A stretch of DNA of 9,867 nt, taken from assembly GCA_003551805.1 (NCBI GenBank), contig PUNR01000333.1, forward strand, positions 1 through 9,867, in the 5' to 3' direction. Position 1 is the stretch's first letter. The number at the start of each line of letters is the position of its first letter. Position numbers and translations under genes: made by a program. The notes beneath the pieces were generated by a model that was not told where the DNA came from, did not search any database, and worked only from the letters and a program-made list of their open reading frames with translations. Positions 1 to 6,125 of this stretch are shown one piece after another. The DNA comes from Loktanella sp. Lineage in GTDB: Bacteria; Pseudomonadota; Alphaproteobacteria; Rhodobacterales; Rhodobacteraceae.

Positions 1-68
1 GCATGACGGCTTGCGCGCCTGCGCCAGACCCGCCACGATACCTGTACATAGACTCAAAGGAGAGCTGT
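1..68 (+). other. Upstream segment and phoH ribosome binding site
   Basis: This short stretch precedes the phoH start chosen here. AAAGGAG at 56-62 is a strong Shine-Dalgarno sequence, 6 nt before the TTG at 69, and it decides that start. The same frame is open back to an ATG at position 3, but the extra residues (rich in Pro, Ala and Cys) do not look like the N-terminus of a PhoH protein. A TGA at 4-6 in frame 1 could be the end of an upstream gene, but too little sequence is present to identify one. In many proteobacteria miaB sits here. I see no convincing promoter. Confidence 0.5.
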
Positions 69-1073
69 TTGGCCACTGGTGCTTTGACCCCGCCTGCCGA
101 CGAGATCACAGAATCTGTTCTGGAATTTCCCGACAACTTTTTGTTGATCGACCTTTGCGGTGAATATGACCGCAACCTGACCACCATCGAGGATAAGCTA
201 AGCGTGCAGATCCTGCGCCGCGGCAATTTGTTGGCCGTGATCGGCGAGCAGGGCCCGCGTCAGGACGCGCTGGAAGTTCTCAAGTCGCTTTATGGCAGGC
301 TCGAGGCTGGTCGCTCGCTTGAAGCGGGCGATATCGACCGCGAATTGCGGATGGGGCCGGGTGGTGCGCCAGGCCCTGTTGACCAGATCGAGCTGTTCAA
401 AGGCGAGATTGCCCGGGTCGAGGTCAAGACCCGCAAAAAACTGGTGGAACCCCGCACGGATGCGCAAAAAGCCTATGTGAAGGCTTTGTTTGACCATGAA
501 ATGGCGTTCGGTATCGGCCCTGCGGGGACGGGCAAGACCTATCTGGCTGTGGCCGTTGGCGTGAACATGCTGATTAACGGCCATGTCGACAAGATCATCC
601 TGTCGCGTCCTGCTGTCGAGGCGGGCGAGAAACTGGGCTATCTGCCCGGCGACATGAAGGACAAGGTCGACCCCTACATGCAGCCCTTGTATGACGCGCT
701 GAACGACTTTCTGCCGGGCAAGCAGGCGGCCAAGATGATGGAAGAAAAAGTCATCGAAATCGCGCCTTTGGCTTTCATGCGCGGGCGTACTTTGTCGAAT
801 GCCTTTGTCGTGCTGGACGAGGCGCAGAACGCCACCACCATGCAGATGAAGATGTTCCTGACCCGTTTGGGGCAAGGGTCGCGCATGGTCATCACCGGCG
901 ACCGCACGCAGATTGATTTGCCGCGCGGGGTTAATTCGGGGCTGTGGGATGCCGAACGATTGCTGAAACACATCCCCAAGATCAGCTTCAATTACTTCAC
1001 CGCCAAAGACGTGGTGCGCCACCCGTTGGTGGCCGCGATCATCGAAGCCTACGAGGCGGACGACCCCAAGTGA
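69..1073 (+). CDS. phoH: PhoH family ATPase (YbeZ-type)
   Basis: This is a cytoplasmic P-loop ATPase of the PhoH/YbeZ family, related to the ATPase half of superfamily 1 helicases. Family members are linked to RNA and ribosome metabolism and partner functionally with YbeY; the exact substrate is not settled. From TTG at 69 the protein has 334 residues, typical of the family. The N-terminal ~120 residues form the KH-like region seen in YbeZ proteins. Walker A is GPAGTGKT at residues 150-157, and the Walker B region VVLDEAQN is at 247-254. VITGDRTQIDL (274-284) is the conserved sensor-like motif. TTG is preferred over the upstream ATG at 3 because of the AAAGGAG site at 56-62 and because the N-terminus ATGALTPP fits relatives I recall. 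The stop TGA overlaps the GTG start of ybeY, so the two are probably translationally coupled in one operon with corC and lnt. Confidence 0.93.
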   Translation: MATGALTPPADEITESVLEFPDNFLLIDLCGEYDRNLTTIEDKLSVQILRRGNLLAVIGEQGPRQDALEVLKSLYGRLEAGRSLEAGDIDRELRMGPGGAPGPVDQIELFKGEIARVEVKTRKKLVEPRTDAQKAYVKALFDHEMAFGIGPAGTGKTYLAVAVGVNMLINGHVDKIILSRPAVEAGEKLGYLPGDMKDKVDPYMQPLYDALNDFLPGKQAAKMMEEKVIEIAPLAFMRGRTLSNAFVVLDEAQNATTMQMKMFLTRLGQGSRMVITGDRTQIDLPRGVNSGLWDAERLLKHIPKISFNYFTAKDVVRHPLVAAIIEAYEADDPK

Positions 1074-1564
1074 CCGTCGATGTCGTGCTGGAAGACCCGC
1101 GCTGGGCCGAGGTCGATCTTGTCGCCTTGGCAGAGCAGGCGTCAGATGCGGTGCTGGAACGGTTGGGGCTGGAACCTTCGGTGTTTGAGATTGTCGTGCT
1201 GGCCTGCGACGATGCCCGCATCGCCTTGCTGAACGCTGATTTTCGCGACAAAGACGCGCCGACCAATGTGCTTAGCTGGCCGTCAGATGAACGTGGTGCT
1301 GCGGTGGCGGGCGAAATGCCGGATGCGCCTGATCCGGTGATGGACGCTGAACTGGGCGATATCGCCATCGCCTATGACACCTGCGCACGCGAGGCCGAGG
1401 CCGCGGGCAAACCTTTTGTTCATCATTGTGTGCATTTACTGGTGCATGGCACGTTGCATTTGCTGGGATTTGACCATGTGCGTGACCTTGATGCCACCCT
1501 GATGGAAGGATTAGAATCAGAGATACTTGGCAAAATGGGTATTGATGACCCATATAGGCAATGA
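1070..1564 (+). CDS. ybeY: Endoribonuclease YbeY (rRNA maturation factor)
   Basis: YbeY is a zinc-dependent single-strand endoribonuclease that acts in 16S rRNA 3' end maturation and 70S ribosome quality control. The 164-residue product is normal in length. The metal-binding motif HGTLHLLGFDH lies at residues 126-136, giving ligands His126, His130 and His136. The upstream block NADFRDKDAPTNVLSWP (55-71) contains Arg59, the conserved arginine of the active cleft. The GTG start at 1070 shares the bases GTGA with the phoH stop; the frame is open further upstream, but that part lies inside phoH and encodes nothing family-like. A weak GGCGGA-like ribosome site sits just upstream in the phoH 3' end. 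The overlap with phoH matches the known functional pairing of YbeZ and YbeY. Confidence 0.95.
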   Translation: MTVDVVLEDPRWAEVDLVALAEQASDAVLERLGLEPSVFEIVVLACDDARIALLNADFRDKDAPTNVLSWPSDERGAAVAGEMPDAPDPVMDAELGDIAIAYDTCAREAEAAGKPFVHHCVHLLVHGTLHLLGFDHVRDLDATLMEGLESEILGKMGIDDPYRQ

Positions 1565-1567
1565 AAC

Positions 1568-1582
1568 GGGGCATCCTGCCCC
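1568..1582 (+). other. Small stem-loop between ybeY and corC
   Basis: In the 33-nt gap between ybeY and corC, GGGGCA (1568-1573) and TGCCCC (1577-1582) form a 6-bp stem with a 3-nt TCC loop. No T-run follows, so it is not a classical terminator. It lies just upstream of the probable corC ribosome site AGGA (1590-1593). It could tune read-through, RNA decay or corC translation, or it may be chance in GC-rich DNA. Confidence 0.35.
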
Positions 1583-1597
1583 ATAGGTTAGGATCAG

Positions 1598-2485
1598 ATG
1601 GGCGACACCGGCGACGGTTCTTCTAGCGCGGCGCATAGCGCGCCGCAGGACGAGACAGACGAAAAACAAGGGCTTTTGGCCCGATTAAGGTCGGGGCTCC
1701 GATCAAAACCGGATCACGACGAGGATGGCAATGGCGCGCGGCACGCGCAGCCGGCAATGCCCACGGTCCTTGGCATGCTGAATCTGCGCCGGATGCGGGT
1801 AGAGGATGTATCGGTCCCGAAAACCGATATTGTCGCTGTGCCGCTGACCATCACCAAGGACGAACTGGTCAAAACCTTCCGCGATAGCGGGATGACCCGC
1901 GTGCCGGTCTATGACACGACGCTGGATACCCCTGTGGGGATCGCTAATCTTAAGGATTTTGCGTTGCGTTATGGCTTCAACGGTGATTCTGACGAACTTG
2001 ACCTGCGCGAGATGTTGCGGCCATTGCTGTTTGTGCCGCCCTCTATGCCGCTGGGTGTGTTGCTGCAAAAGATGCAGGCTGAACGCATCCACATGGCGCT
2101 GGTGATCGACGAATATGGCGGCACAGACGGTCTGGTCACAATCGAAGACCTGATCGAACAGGTCGTGGGCGAGATCGAGGATGAACACGACATCGCCGAG
2201 GCAAAAAGCTGGATCATGGAAAAACCCGGCGTTTATCTGGCGCAAGCCCGCACCGATCTTTACGATTTCGAGGCCGAGATTGGCATGAACCTGACCGAAC
2301 ATGACGATATCGACGAGGAAGAGATCGACACATTGGGCGGTCTGGTCACCATGCTGTCGGGTCATCTGCCCGCGCGTGGCGAAGTGATCCGACACCCCGA
2401 CGGTCCCGAATTCGAAGTGGTCGATGCCGACCCCCGCCGTATCAAACGCCTCCGCGTCCGGCTGAACACCACCCGTGATGCTTGA
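1598..2485 (+). CDS. corC: CBS-domain CorC/YbeX family protein
   Basis: This is a CorC/YbeX-type protein of 295 residues with two CBS domains and a C-terminal CorC_HlyC (transporter-associated) domain. Family members were first linked to magnesium/cobalt efflux and, in E. coli, YbeX has been tied to ribosome and rRNA metabolism; the precise biochemical role is open. The first ~55 residues are polar and probably disordered. CBS1 covers about 67-127 (VPKTDIVAVP at 73-82) and CBS2 about 135-193, ending in the conserved VIDEYGGTDGLVTIEDLIEQ block from residue 169. The CorC_HlyC domain covers about 210-290. There are no membrane segments and no DUF21/CNNM domain, so this is the soluble short form. 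ATG at 1598 follows AGGA at a rather short 4-nt spacing. Its 3' end overlaps lnt by 8 nt. Confidence 0.9.
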   Translation: MGDTGDGSSSAAHSAPQDETDEKQGLLARLRSGLRSKPDHDEDGNGARHAQPAMPTVLGMLNLRRMRVEDVSVPKTDIVAVPLTITKDELVKTFRDSGMTRVPVYDTTLDTPVGIANLKDFALRYGFNGDSDELDLREMLRPLLFVPPSMPLGVLLQKMQAERIHMALVIDEYGGTDGLVTIEDLIEQVVGEIEDEHDIAEAKSWIMEKPGVYLAQARTDLYDFEAEIGMNLTEHDDIDEEEIDTLGGLVTMLSGHLPARGEVIRHPDGPEFEVVDADPRRIKRLRVRLNTTRDA

Positions 2486-3959
2486 TCGCTGGCCACGCTG
2501 GGCGCGCTTCGGCGCGTTTTTCGGCCTTGGTGTCGTTGCCGCGCTGGGGCAGGCGCCGCTTGACCTGTGGCCGGCGACGCTGATCGCGCTTGCGGTGCTG
2601 TTTGTCTTGCACCGGCAGGTCATATCGCCACGTGCTGCGGCATGGCAGGCGTGGTTCTTTGGTCTGGGATATTTCGCCTTTGCCCTGCGCTGGATCGTAG
2701 AGCCGTTTCTGGTCGATGCCGCGCGGCATGGCTGGATGGCACCCTTTGCAATTGTGTTGATGGCGGCGGGTGCGGCCTTGTTCTGGGCTGTAGCTGCGTG
2801 GTTCGCGCAGCGCCTTGCCCCGCGCAGCCAGATCGCGCTGGGATTGTTTCTGGTGGCTGTGGAAATGACACGGTCGCTTGTGCTGACCGGTTTCCCTTGG
2901 GCGTTGCTAGGCCATATCTGGGTGCCGACATGGATGGCACAGGCCAGCGGCATCGGCGGGCCGCATCTGCTAAGCCTGATTACCGTACTGGCCGCAATCG
3001 GTCTATCGCGCCTGTGGCTGCGTGATTGGGCGCGCGGCGGTGTCGTTCTGGCGGTGCTGGCGCTGCTGGCATTTACCCTGCGTCCCGGTCCTGCGCCGCA
3101 ATTGCCTGATGATGCGCCTGTCGTGCGGCTGGTGCAGCCAAATGCCGCACAGCATCTCAAATGGGACCCTGTTTATCGTGAATTGTTCGTGAACCGGCTG
3201 GTCGAACTGTCAGGGCAGGGCGACCGACCCGACCTGATCGTCTGGCCCGAAACAGCGGTGCCGTACCTGCTGAATTTCATCATCGACGATCTAAGCCAGC
3301 TGGATGCAGCCGCGCGTGGCGCGCCCCTGATCTTTGGCGTGCAGCGCCGGGATGAACGGGGTCTGTTCTATAATTCTATGGTGCTGATGGAACAGGGCGG
3401 GGTGATCACCGCGACCTATGACAAACAGCATCTGGTGCCTTTTGGCGAATATGTCCCCTTTGGCGATCTTTTGGCGCGGATCGGGATCCGCGGCATGGCC
3501 GTGCAGGAAGGTGGCGGATTTGCCGCAGGCACAGCGACCGGGCCTGTCGATATCCCCGGCATCGGGCTAGCTGTGCCGCTGATCTGCTACGAAGGTATCT
3601 TTGCCGAAGAGATTTTCACCGGTCCCGAACGACCCCGCATGTTGCTGCTAATCACCAACGATGGCTGGTTCGGACAGGCGGCAGGCCCGCATCAACATCT
3701 TGCACAGGCGCGCCTGCGCGCCATCGAACAAGGCTTGCCGATGGTGCGCGTCGCCAATACCGGCATTTCGGCGATGATCGACGCGCAGGGCCGGATCACG
3801 GCATCGTTGGGGCTTGGCGTGGATGCAGCACTTGATGCGCCATTGCCTGCTGTCGGGCCTGCGCCGCCTTATACGCTGGTCGGTGATTGGCCTGTTGGCG
3901 GGCTGTTGCTGGCGGGTCTGCTGGTGGCTGTGATCCGGCGCAGACGCGAATACGATTGA
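2478..3959 (+). CDS. lnt: Apolipoprotein N-acyltransferase
   Basis: Lnt is an inner-membrane enzyme that adds the third acyl chain, from phospholipid, to the N-terminal cysteine of apolipoproteins; this is the last step of lipoprotein maturation before Lol sorting. The 493-residue product has hydrophobic membrane segments in residues ~10-200, then a periplasmic nitrilase-like domain (~213-455) and a last membrane helix (~470-487) ending in RRRR. The catalytic triad is visible: Glu258 in WPETAVP, Lys316 in TYDKQHLVPFGEYVPFG, and Cys370 in PLICYEG. LITNDGWFG (391-399) and VANTGIS (425-431) are further family motifs. ATG at 2478 overlaps corC by 8 nt with no clear ribosome site, suggesting translation by reinitiation after corC. 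A GTG one codon upstream (2475) is an alternative start. Confidence 0.95.
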   Translation: MLDRWPRWARFGAFFGLGVVAALGQAPLDLWPATLIALAVLFVLHRQVISPRAAAWQAWFFGLGYFAFALRWIVEPFLVDAARHGWMAPFAIVLMAAGAALFWAVAAWFAQRLAPRSQIALGLFLVAVEMTRSLVLTGFPWALLGHIWVPTWMAQASGIGGPHLLSLITVLAAIGLSRLWLRDWARGGVVLAVLALLAFTLRPGPAPQLPDDAPVVRLVQPNAAQHLKWDPVYRELFVNRLVELSGQGDRPDLIVWPETAVPYLLNFIIDDLSQLDAAARGAPLIFGVQRRDERGLFYNSMVLMEQGGVITATYDKQHLVPFGEYVPFGDLLARIGIRGMAVQEGGGFAAGTATGPVDIPGIGLAVPLICYEGIFAEEIFTGPERPRMLLLITNDGWFGQAAGPHQHLAQARLRAIEQGLPMVRVANTGISAMIDAQGRITASLGLGVDAALDAPLPAVGPAPPYTLVGDWPVGGLLLAGLLVAVIRRRREYD

Positions 3960-3984
3960 CGCCACCTCTGGCGCGGCCTACGTC
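3956..3984 (+). promoter_or_regulatory. Candidate sigma-70 promoter of metK
   Basis: TTGACG at 3956-3961 is a good -35 hexamer and overlaps the lnt stop codon. A 17-nt spacer leads to TACGTC at 3979-3984, a poor -10 match (TA only). Transcription would begin near 3990-3992, just a few bases ahead of the first stem of the riboswitch, which is where such a leader should start. The position is the best argument; the -10 is weak, so metK could also be read from within or beyond lnt. Confidence 0.4.
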
Positions 3985-3995
3985 ATGGGTCGGTT

Positions 3996-4039
3996 CTGTC
4001 ACAACGGCTTCCTGGCGTGACAGTTGGTTTTAATGGAGC
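3996..4039 (+). promoter_or_regulatory. SAM/SAH riboswitch controlling metK
   Basis: This is a compact pseudoknotted riboswitch that binds S-adenosylmethionine and S-adenosylhomocysteine and lowers metK translation. Stem P1 is CTGTCAC (3996-4002) with GTGACAG (4017-4023), 7 bp. The 14-nt loop between them (4003-4016, beginning AACGG) matches the conserved loop I recall for this class. The loop segment GCTTC (4007-4011) can pair with GGAGC (4035-4039), with one G-U pair, making the pseudoknot. GGAG at 4035-4038 is the metK ribosome site, 9 nt before the ATG, so the ligand-bound fold hides it. The class is known almost only from Rhodobacterales, always before metK, exactly as here. The assignment rests on recalled consensus plus the pairing seen. 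Confidence 0.94.
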
Positions 4040-4047
4040 ACTTCCCC

Positions 4048-5229
4048 ATGGCACGACTAGATTACACTTTCACTTCGGAATCCGTTTCCGAGGGACACCC
4101 GGACAAGGTCTGCGACCGGATTTCGGATGCGGTTCTGGATGCTTTCCTTGCAGAAGAACCCCAGGCGCGGGTCGCCTGCGAGACTTTTGCCACCACCAAT
4201 CGCGTCGTCATCGGCGGAGAGGTCGGCCTGTCCGACAAGACAAAGCTGGATGATTATCTTGGCCGCGTCGAAGGGATCGCGCGCGCTGCGATCAAGGATA
4301 TCGGCTATGAACAGGACAAGTTCCATCATGCCACCTGCGAGGTGACGAACCTGTTGCACCCGCAATCGGCGCATATTGCCCAAGGCGTCGATGCTGCCGA
4401 AGGCAAGGAAGAAGGCGCAGGCGATCAGGGCATCATGTTCGGCTATGCCACGACCGAGACCGCGGCGCTGATGCCTGCCCCGATCCAATATGCCCATGCG
4501 ATCCTGCGCCGTCTGGCCGAGGTGCGCAAATCCGGTGAACAGCCGACATTGCGCCCCGATGCGAAAAGTCAGGTGTCGGTCCGGTATGCCGGTGGCAAAC
4601 CGGTCGAGGTGACATCCATCGTGCTGTCCACCCAGCACCAGTTCGAAACCCAGTCCAGCGCCGATATCCGCGCCATCGTGGAACCTTATATCCGCGAGGT
4701 GCTGCCCGACGGTTTTATCACTGAAAAGACTGAATGGTGGGTCAACCCGACCGGTGTTTTCGTCATCGGCGGGCCTGATGGTGATGCCGGTCTGACGGGG
4801 CGCAAAATTATCGTGGATACCTACGGCGGTGCTGCCCCGCATGGTGGTGGTGCGTTTTCCGGCAAAGACCCGACCAAGGTCGACCGCTCTGCCGCTTATG
4901 CAGCGCGCTATCTGGCCAAGAATGTGGTTGCCGCCGGCATGGCCGAACGCTGCACCATTCAGCTGAGCTATGCGATTGGCGTGGCACGCCCCTTGTCGAT
5001 CTACGCCGAGACCCACGGCACCGGCGAGGTTGATCCGGTCGCGATCGAACGCGCGATTGCGCAGGTCATGGACCTGACACCGCGCGGTATTCGCGAACAT
5101 CTCGGGCTGAACCGCCCGATCTATGCGCGCACGGCTGCCTATGGTCATTTTGGCCGCGAACCGGATGCCGATGGCGGTTTCAGCTGGGAAAAGACCGATC
5201 TGGTCGAGGCGCTGAAGCGCGCTGTTTAA
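4048..5229 (+). CDS. metK: S-adenosylmethionine synthetase (methionine adenosyltransferase)
   Basis: MetK makes SAM from methionine and ATP, releasing phosphate and pyrophosphate, in the cytosol as a tetramer (dimer of dimers). The 393-residue product is of normal length. GHPDK (16-20) carries the ATP-binding histidine. GAGDQGIMFGYA (123-134) is the first family signature and GGGAFSGKD (266-274) the phosphate-binding second signature. The C-terminal block includes RPIYARTAAYGHFGR (356-370). ATG at 4048 is chosen because GGAG of the riboswitch lies 9 nt upstream; in-frame TTG at 4024 and ATG at 4033 fall within the riboswitch itself and are unlikely starts. Translation should fall when SAM or SAH is high. 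The next gene is a SAM-dependent methyltransferase. Confidence 0.98.
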   Translation: MARLDYTFTSESVSEGHPDKVCDRISDAVLDAFLAEEPQARVACETFATTNRVVIGGEVGLSDKTKLDDYLGRVEGIARAAIKDIGYEQDKFHHATCEVTNLLHPQSAHIAQGVDAAEGKEEGAGDQGIMFGYATTETAALMPAPIQYAHAILRRLAEVRKSGEQPTLRPDAKSQVSVRYAGGKPVEVTSIVLSTQHQFETQSSADIRAIVEPYIREVLPDGFITEKTEWWVNPTGVFVIGGPDGDAGLTGRKIIVDTYGGAAPHGGGAFSGKDPTKVDRSAAYAARYLAKNVVAAGMAERCTIQLSYAIGVARPLSIYAETHGTGEVDPVAIERAIAQVMDLTPRGIREHLGLNRPIYARTAAYGHFGREPDADGGFSWEKTDLVEALKRAV

Positions 5230-5232
5230 AAG

Positions 5233-5258
5233 GTAAGGTGGATCATGATCCACCTTAC
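5233..5258. repeat. 26-bp perfect palindrome after metK
   Basis: The left arm GTAAGGTGGATCA is followed at once by its exact reverse complement TGATCCACCTTAC, so the whole 26 bp is a perfect palindrome, centred between 5245 and 5246, four bases after the metK stop. As RNA it would form a strong hairpin with the innermost bases left as the loop. No T-run follows on the + strand, so it is not a textbook intrinsic terminator. It may protect the metK mRNA 3' end, stop transcription in both directions inefficiently, be a protein-binding operator, or belong to a dispersed intergenic repeat family; GTAAGGTGGAT-like hairpins look familiar to me from related genomes, but I cannot search here. Confidence 0.75.
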
Positions 5259-5267
5259 GCCAATTGC

Positions 5268-5302
5268 CATGCGGCGGCGGGATTGCTACACGCCGCCGCA
5301 TG
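5268..5302 (+). promoter_or_regulatory. 12-bp inverted repeat enclosing the trmB start codon
   Basis: CATGCGGCGGCG at 5268-5279 is exactly complementary to CGCCGCCGCATG at 5291-5302, with an 11-nt loop. The last three bases of the right arm are the ATG start codon of trmB. As RNA this very GC-rich hairpin would bury the start codon and leave no free Shine-Dalgarno sequence at normal spacing; the nearest purine run, GGGA (5279-5282), is 17 nt away and lies at the loop edge. It might repress trmB translation, act with the preceding palindrome in ending the metK transcript, or both. Confidence 0.7.
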
Positions 5303-6013
5303 ACAAAGACACATCACCCCTCGGGCGCGCCGTGGCGCAATTTTTATGGCCGCTTTCGCGGCAAGACGATCCGCGCCAGCCAGCATGACTATCTTGAAAA
5401 CGATCTGGACCCGCTGTCGCCGGGGCCGGTCAGCTGGGAAGCCAATCCCGACCGCAACCCGATTGACCTGGATGCATTGTTTCCGGGCAAGGATGTCTGG
5501 CTGGAAATCGGGTTCGGCGGCGGCGAACATCTGGTCCATATGGCGCAGACCTATCCCGATATCGGGATCATCGGTGCAGAGCCGTTCATCAACGGTGTCG
5601 CGATGTTGCTGGGCAAGATCCGCAAGGCGGGGGTCGAAAACCTTGCTGTGCATCCGGGCGACGTGCGCGACCTGTTCGATGTCTTGCCTGAACAGTCGAT
5701 TTCGCGGGTGTTTTTGAATTACCCCGACCCTTGGCCCAAAAAACGCCACCATCGCCGTCGTTTTGTCACGGCCGAGCATCTGGCCCCCTTGCACCGCGTG
5801 ATGAAACAGGGGGCGCATTTGCGTGTCGCCACCGATATTCCCGATTACGTCCGCCAAACGCTGGAAGAGGTGCCGCAGCAAGGGTTTGAATGGACCGCAC
5901 AAAGCCCGGCAGATTGGCGCAATCCTTGGGATGACTGGGTATCGACGCGCTATGAACAAAAGGCTTTGCGCGAAGGGCGGGTGCCGCATTACCTGACTTT
6001 TGTCAGGGTTTAA
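5300..6013 (+). CDS. trmB: tRNA (guanine-N7-)-methyltransferase
   Basis: TrmB uses SAM to make 7-methylguanosine at position 46 in the variable loop of many tRNAs. The 237-residue product is typical in length. RNFYGR near residues 13-18 is the usual N-terminal motif. EIGFGGGEH (69-77) is the SAM-binding motif I, with GAEPF (92-96) next. NYPDPWPKKRHHRRR (140-154) is the family signature with the likely catalytic Asp143. The C-terminal STRYEQKALREGR (215-227) is the conserved tRNA/SAM contact segment. ATG at 5300 gives the expected N-terminus; TTG at 5264 would add 12 residues rich in Gly and Arg and also lacks a ribosome site. The start lies in a hairpin arm. It follows metK closely and could share its transcript. 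Confidence 0.95.
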   Translation: MTKTHHPSGAPWRNFYGRFRGKTIRASQHDYLENDLDPLSPGPVSWEANPDRNPIDLDALFPGKDVWLEIGFGGGEHLVHMAQTYPDIGIIGAEPFINGVAMLLGKIRKAGVENLAVHPGDVRDLFDVLPEQSISRVFLNYPDPWPKKRHHRRRFVTAEHLAPLHRVMKQGAHLRVATDIPDYVRQTLEEVPQQGFEWTAQSPADWRNPWDDWVSTRYEQKALREGRVPHYLTFVRV

Positions 6014-6021
6014 AAGATTTT

Positions 6022-6044
6022 AGGCCTCCGGCGGGGATATTTAT
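6022..6044. repeat. Short GC-rich 3'-end motif, possible terminator or dispersed repeat
   Basis: Just after the trmB stop lies GCCTCCGGCGGGGATATTT, within 6024-6042. CCTC (6025-6028) and GGGG (6033-6036) can form a small stem with one wobble pair around CGGC, followed by an AT-rich stretch (ATATTTAT). Near-identical strings recur between genes in Rhodobacter and Roseobacter genomes as far as I remember, usually just after stop codons. The sequence alone supports only a weak terminator-like element; the repeat claim rests on recall. Confidence 0.5.
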
Positions 6045-6067
6045 GCTCGGACGATGACGGGGTGTGA

Positions 6068-6117
6068 TGGACCCCTTGGGTATGGTGCGCTATCAGGGGG
6101 CGGAAATACGCAAGGAA
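6068..6117 (+). promoter_or_regulatory. Candidate aroA promoter and ribosome binding site
   Basis: TGGACC (6068-6073) and TATCAG (6091-6096) are separated by 17 nt, each matching four of six sigma-70 consensus bases. AAGGAA at 6112-6117 is a good Shine-Dalgarno sequence 8 nt before the ATG at 6126, and it decides the aroA start over the in-frame ATG at 6054. The ribosome site is well supported; the promoter is tentative. Confidence 0.4.
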
Positions 6118-6125
6118 CCTGTCCC

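Noticed and set aside
198..1022. 274-codon minus-strand frame within phoH, and a similar 244-codon frame at 5255-5989 within trmB
   Set aside because: Both mirror well-supported genes and show no domain or ribosome site.
944..1069. Longer N-terminus for YbeY starting inside phoH
   Set aside because: The added residues are Arg/His/Pro-rich, lie antiphase within phoH, and do not resemble YbeY; GTG at 1070 gives the usual length.
1561..1626. Short frame starting at the ATGA overlapping the ybeY stop (about 21 residues, Arg-rich)
   Set aside because: It runs into the corC coding region in another frame, has no ribosome site of its own and no recognisable peptide features; ATGA at a stop is common by chance.
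1703..3160. Long open frame on the minus strand (485 codons) across corC and lnt
   Set aside because: It is fully antisense to two genes with clear family motifs, has low-complexity Arg/Ala/Pro-rich translation and no recognisable domain. GC-rich codon bias readily makes such shadow frames.
3961..3972. GCCA/TGGC mini-hairpin after lnt as a terminator
   Set aside because: The stem has only 4 bp and there is no T-run; it falls within the candidate metK promoter spacer.
4057..5301. Long open frame on the minus strand (414 codons) covering metK
   Set aside because: It is exactly antisense to metK, with no family resemblance; it is explained by the codon bias of metK.
6054..6125. Longer N-terminus for AroA from ATG at 6054
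   Set aside because: The proper Shine-Dalgarno sequence lies at 6112-6117, and the 24 extra residues are not EPSP synthase-like.
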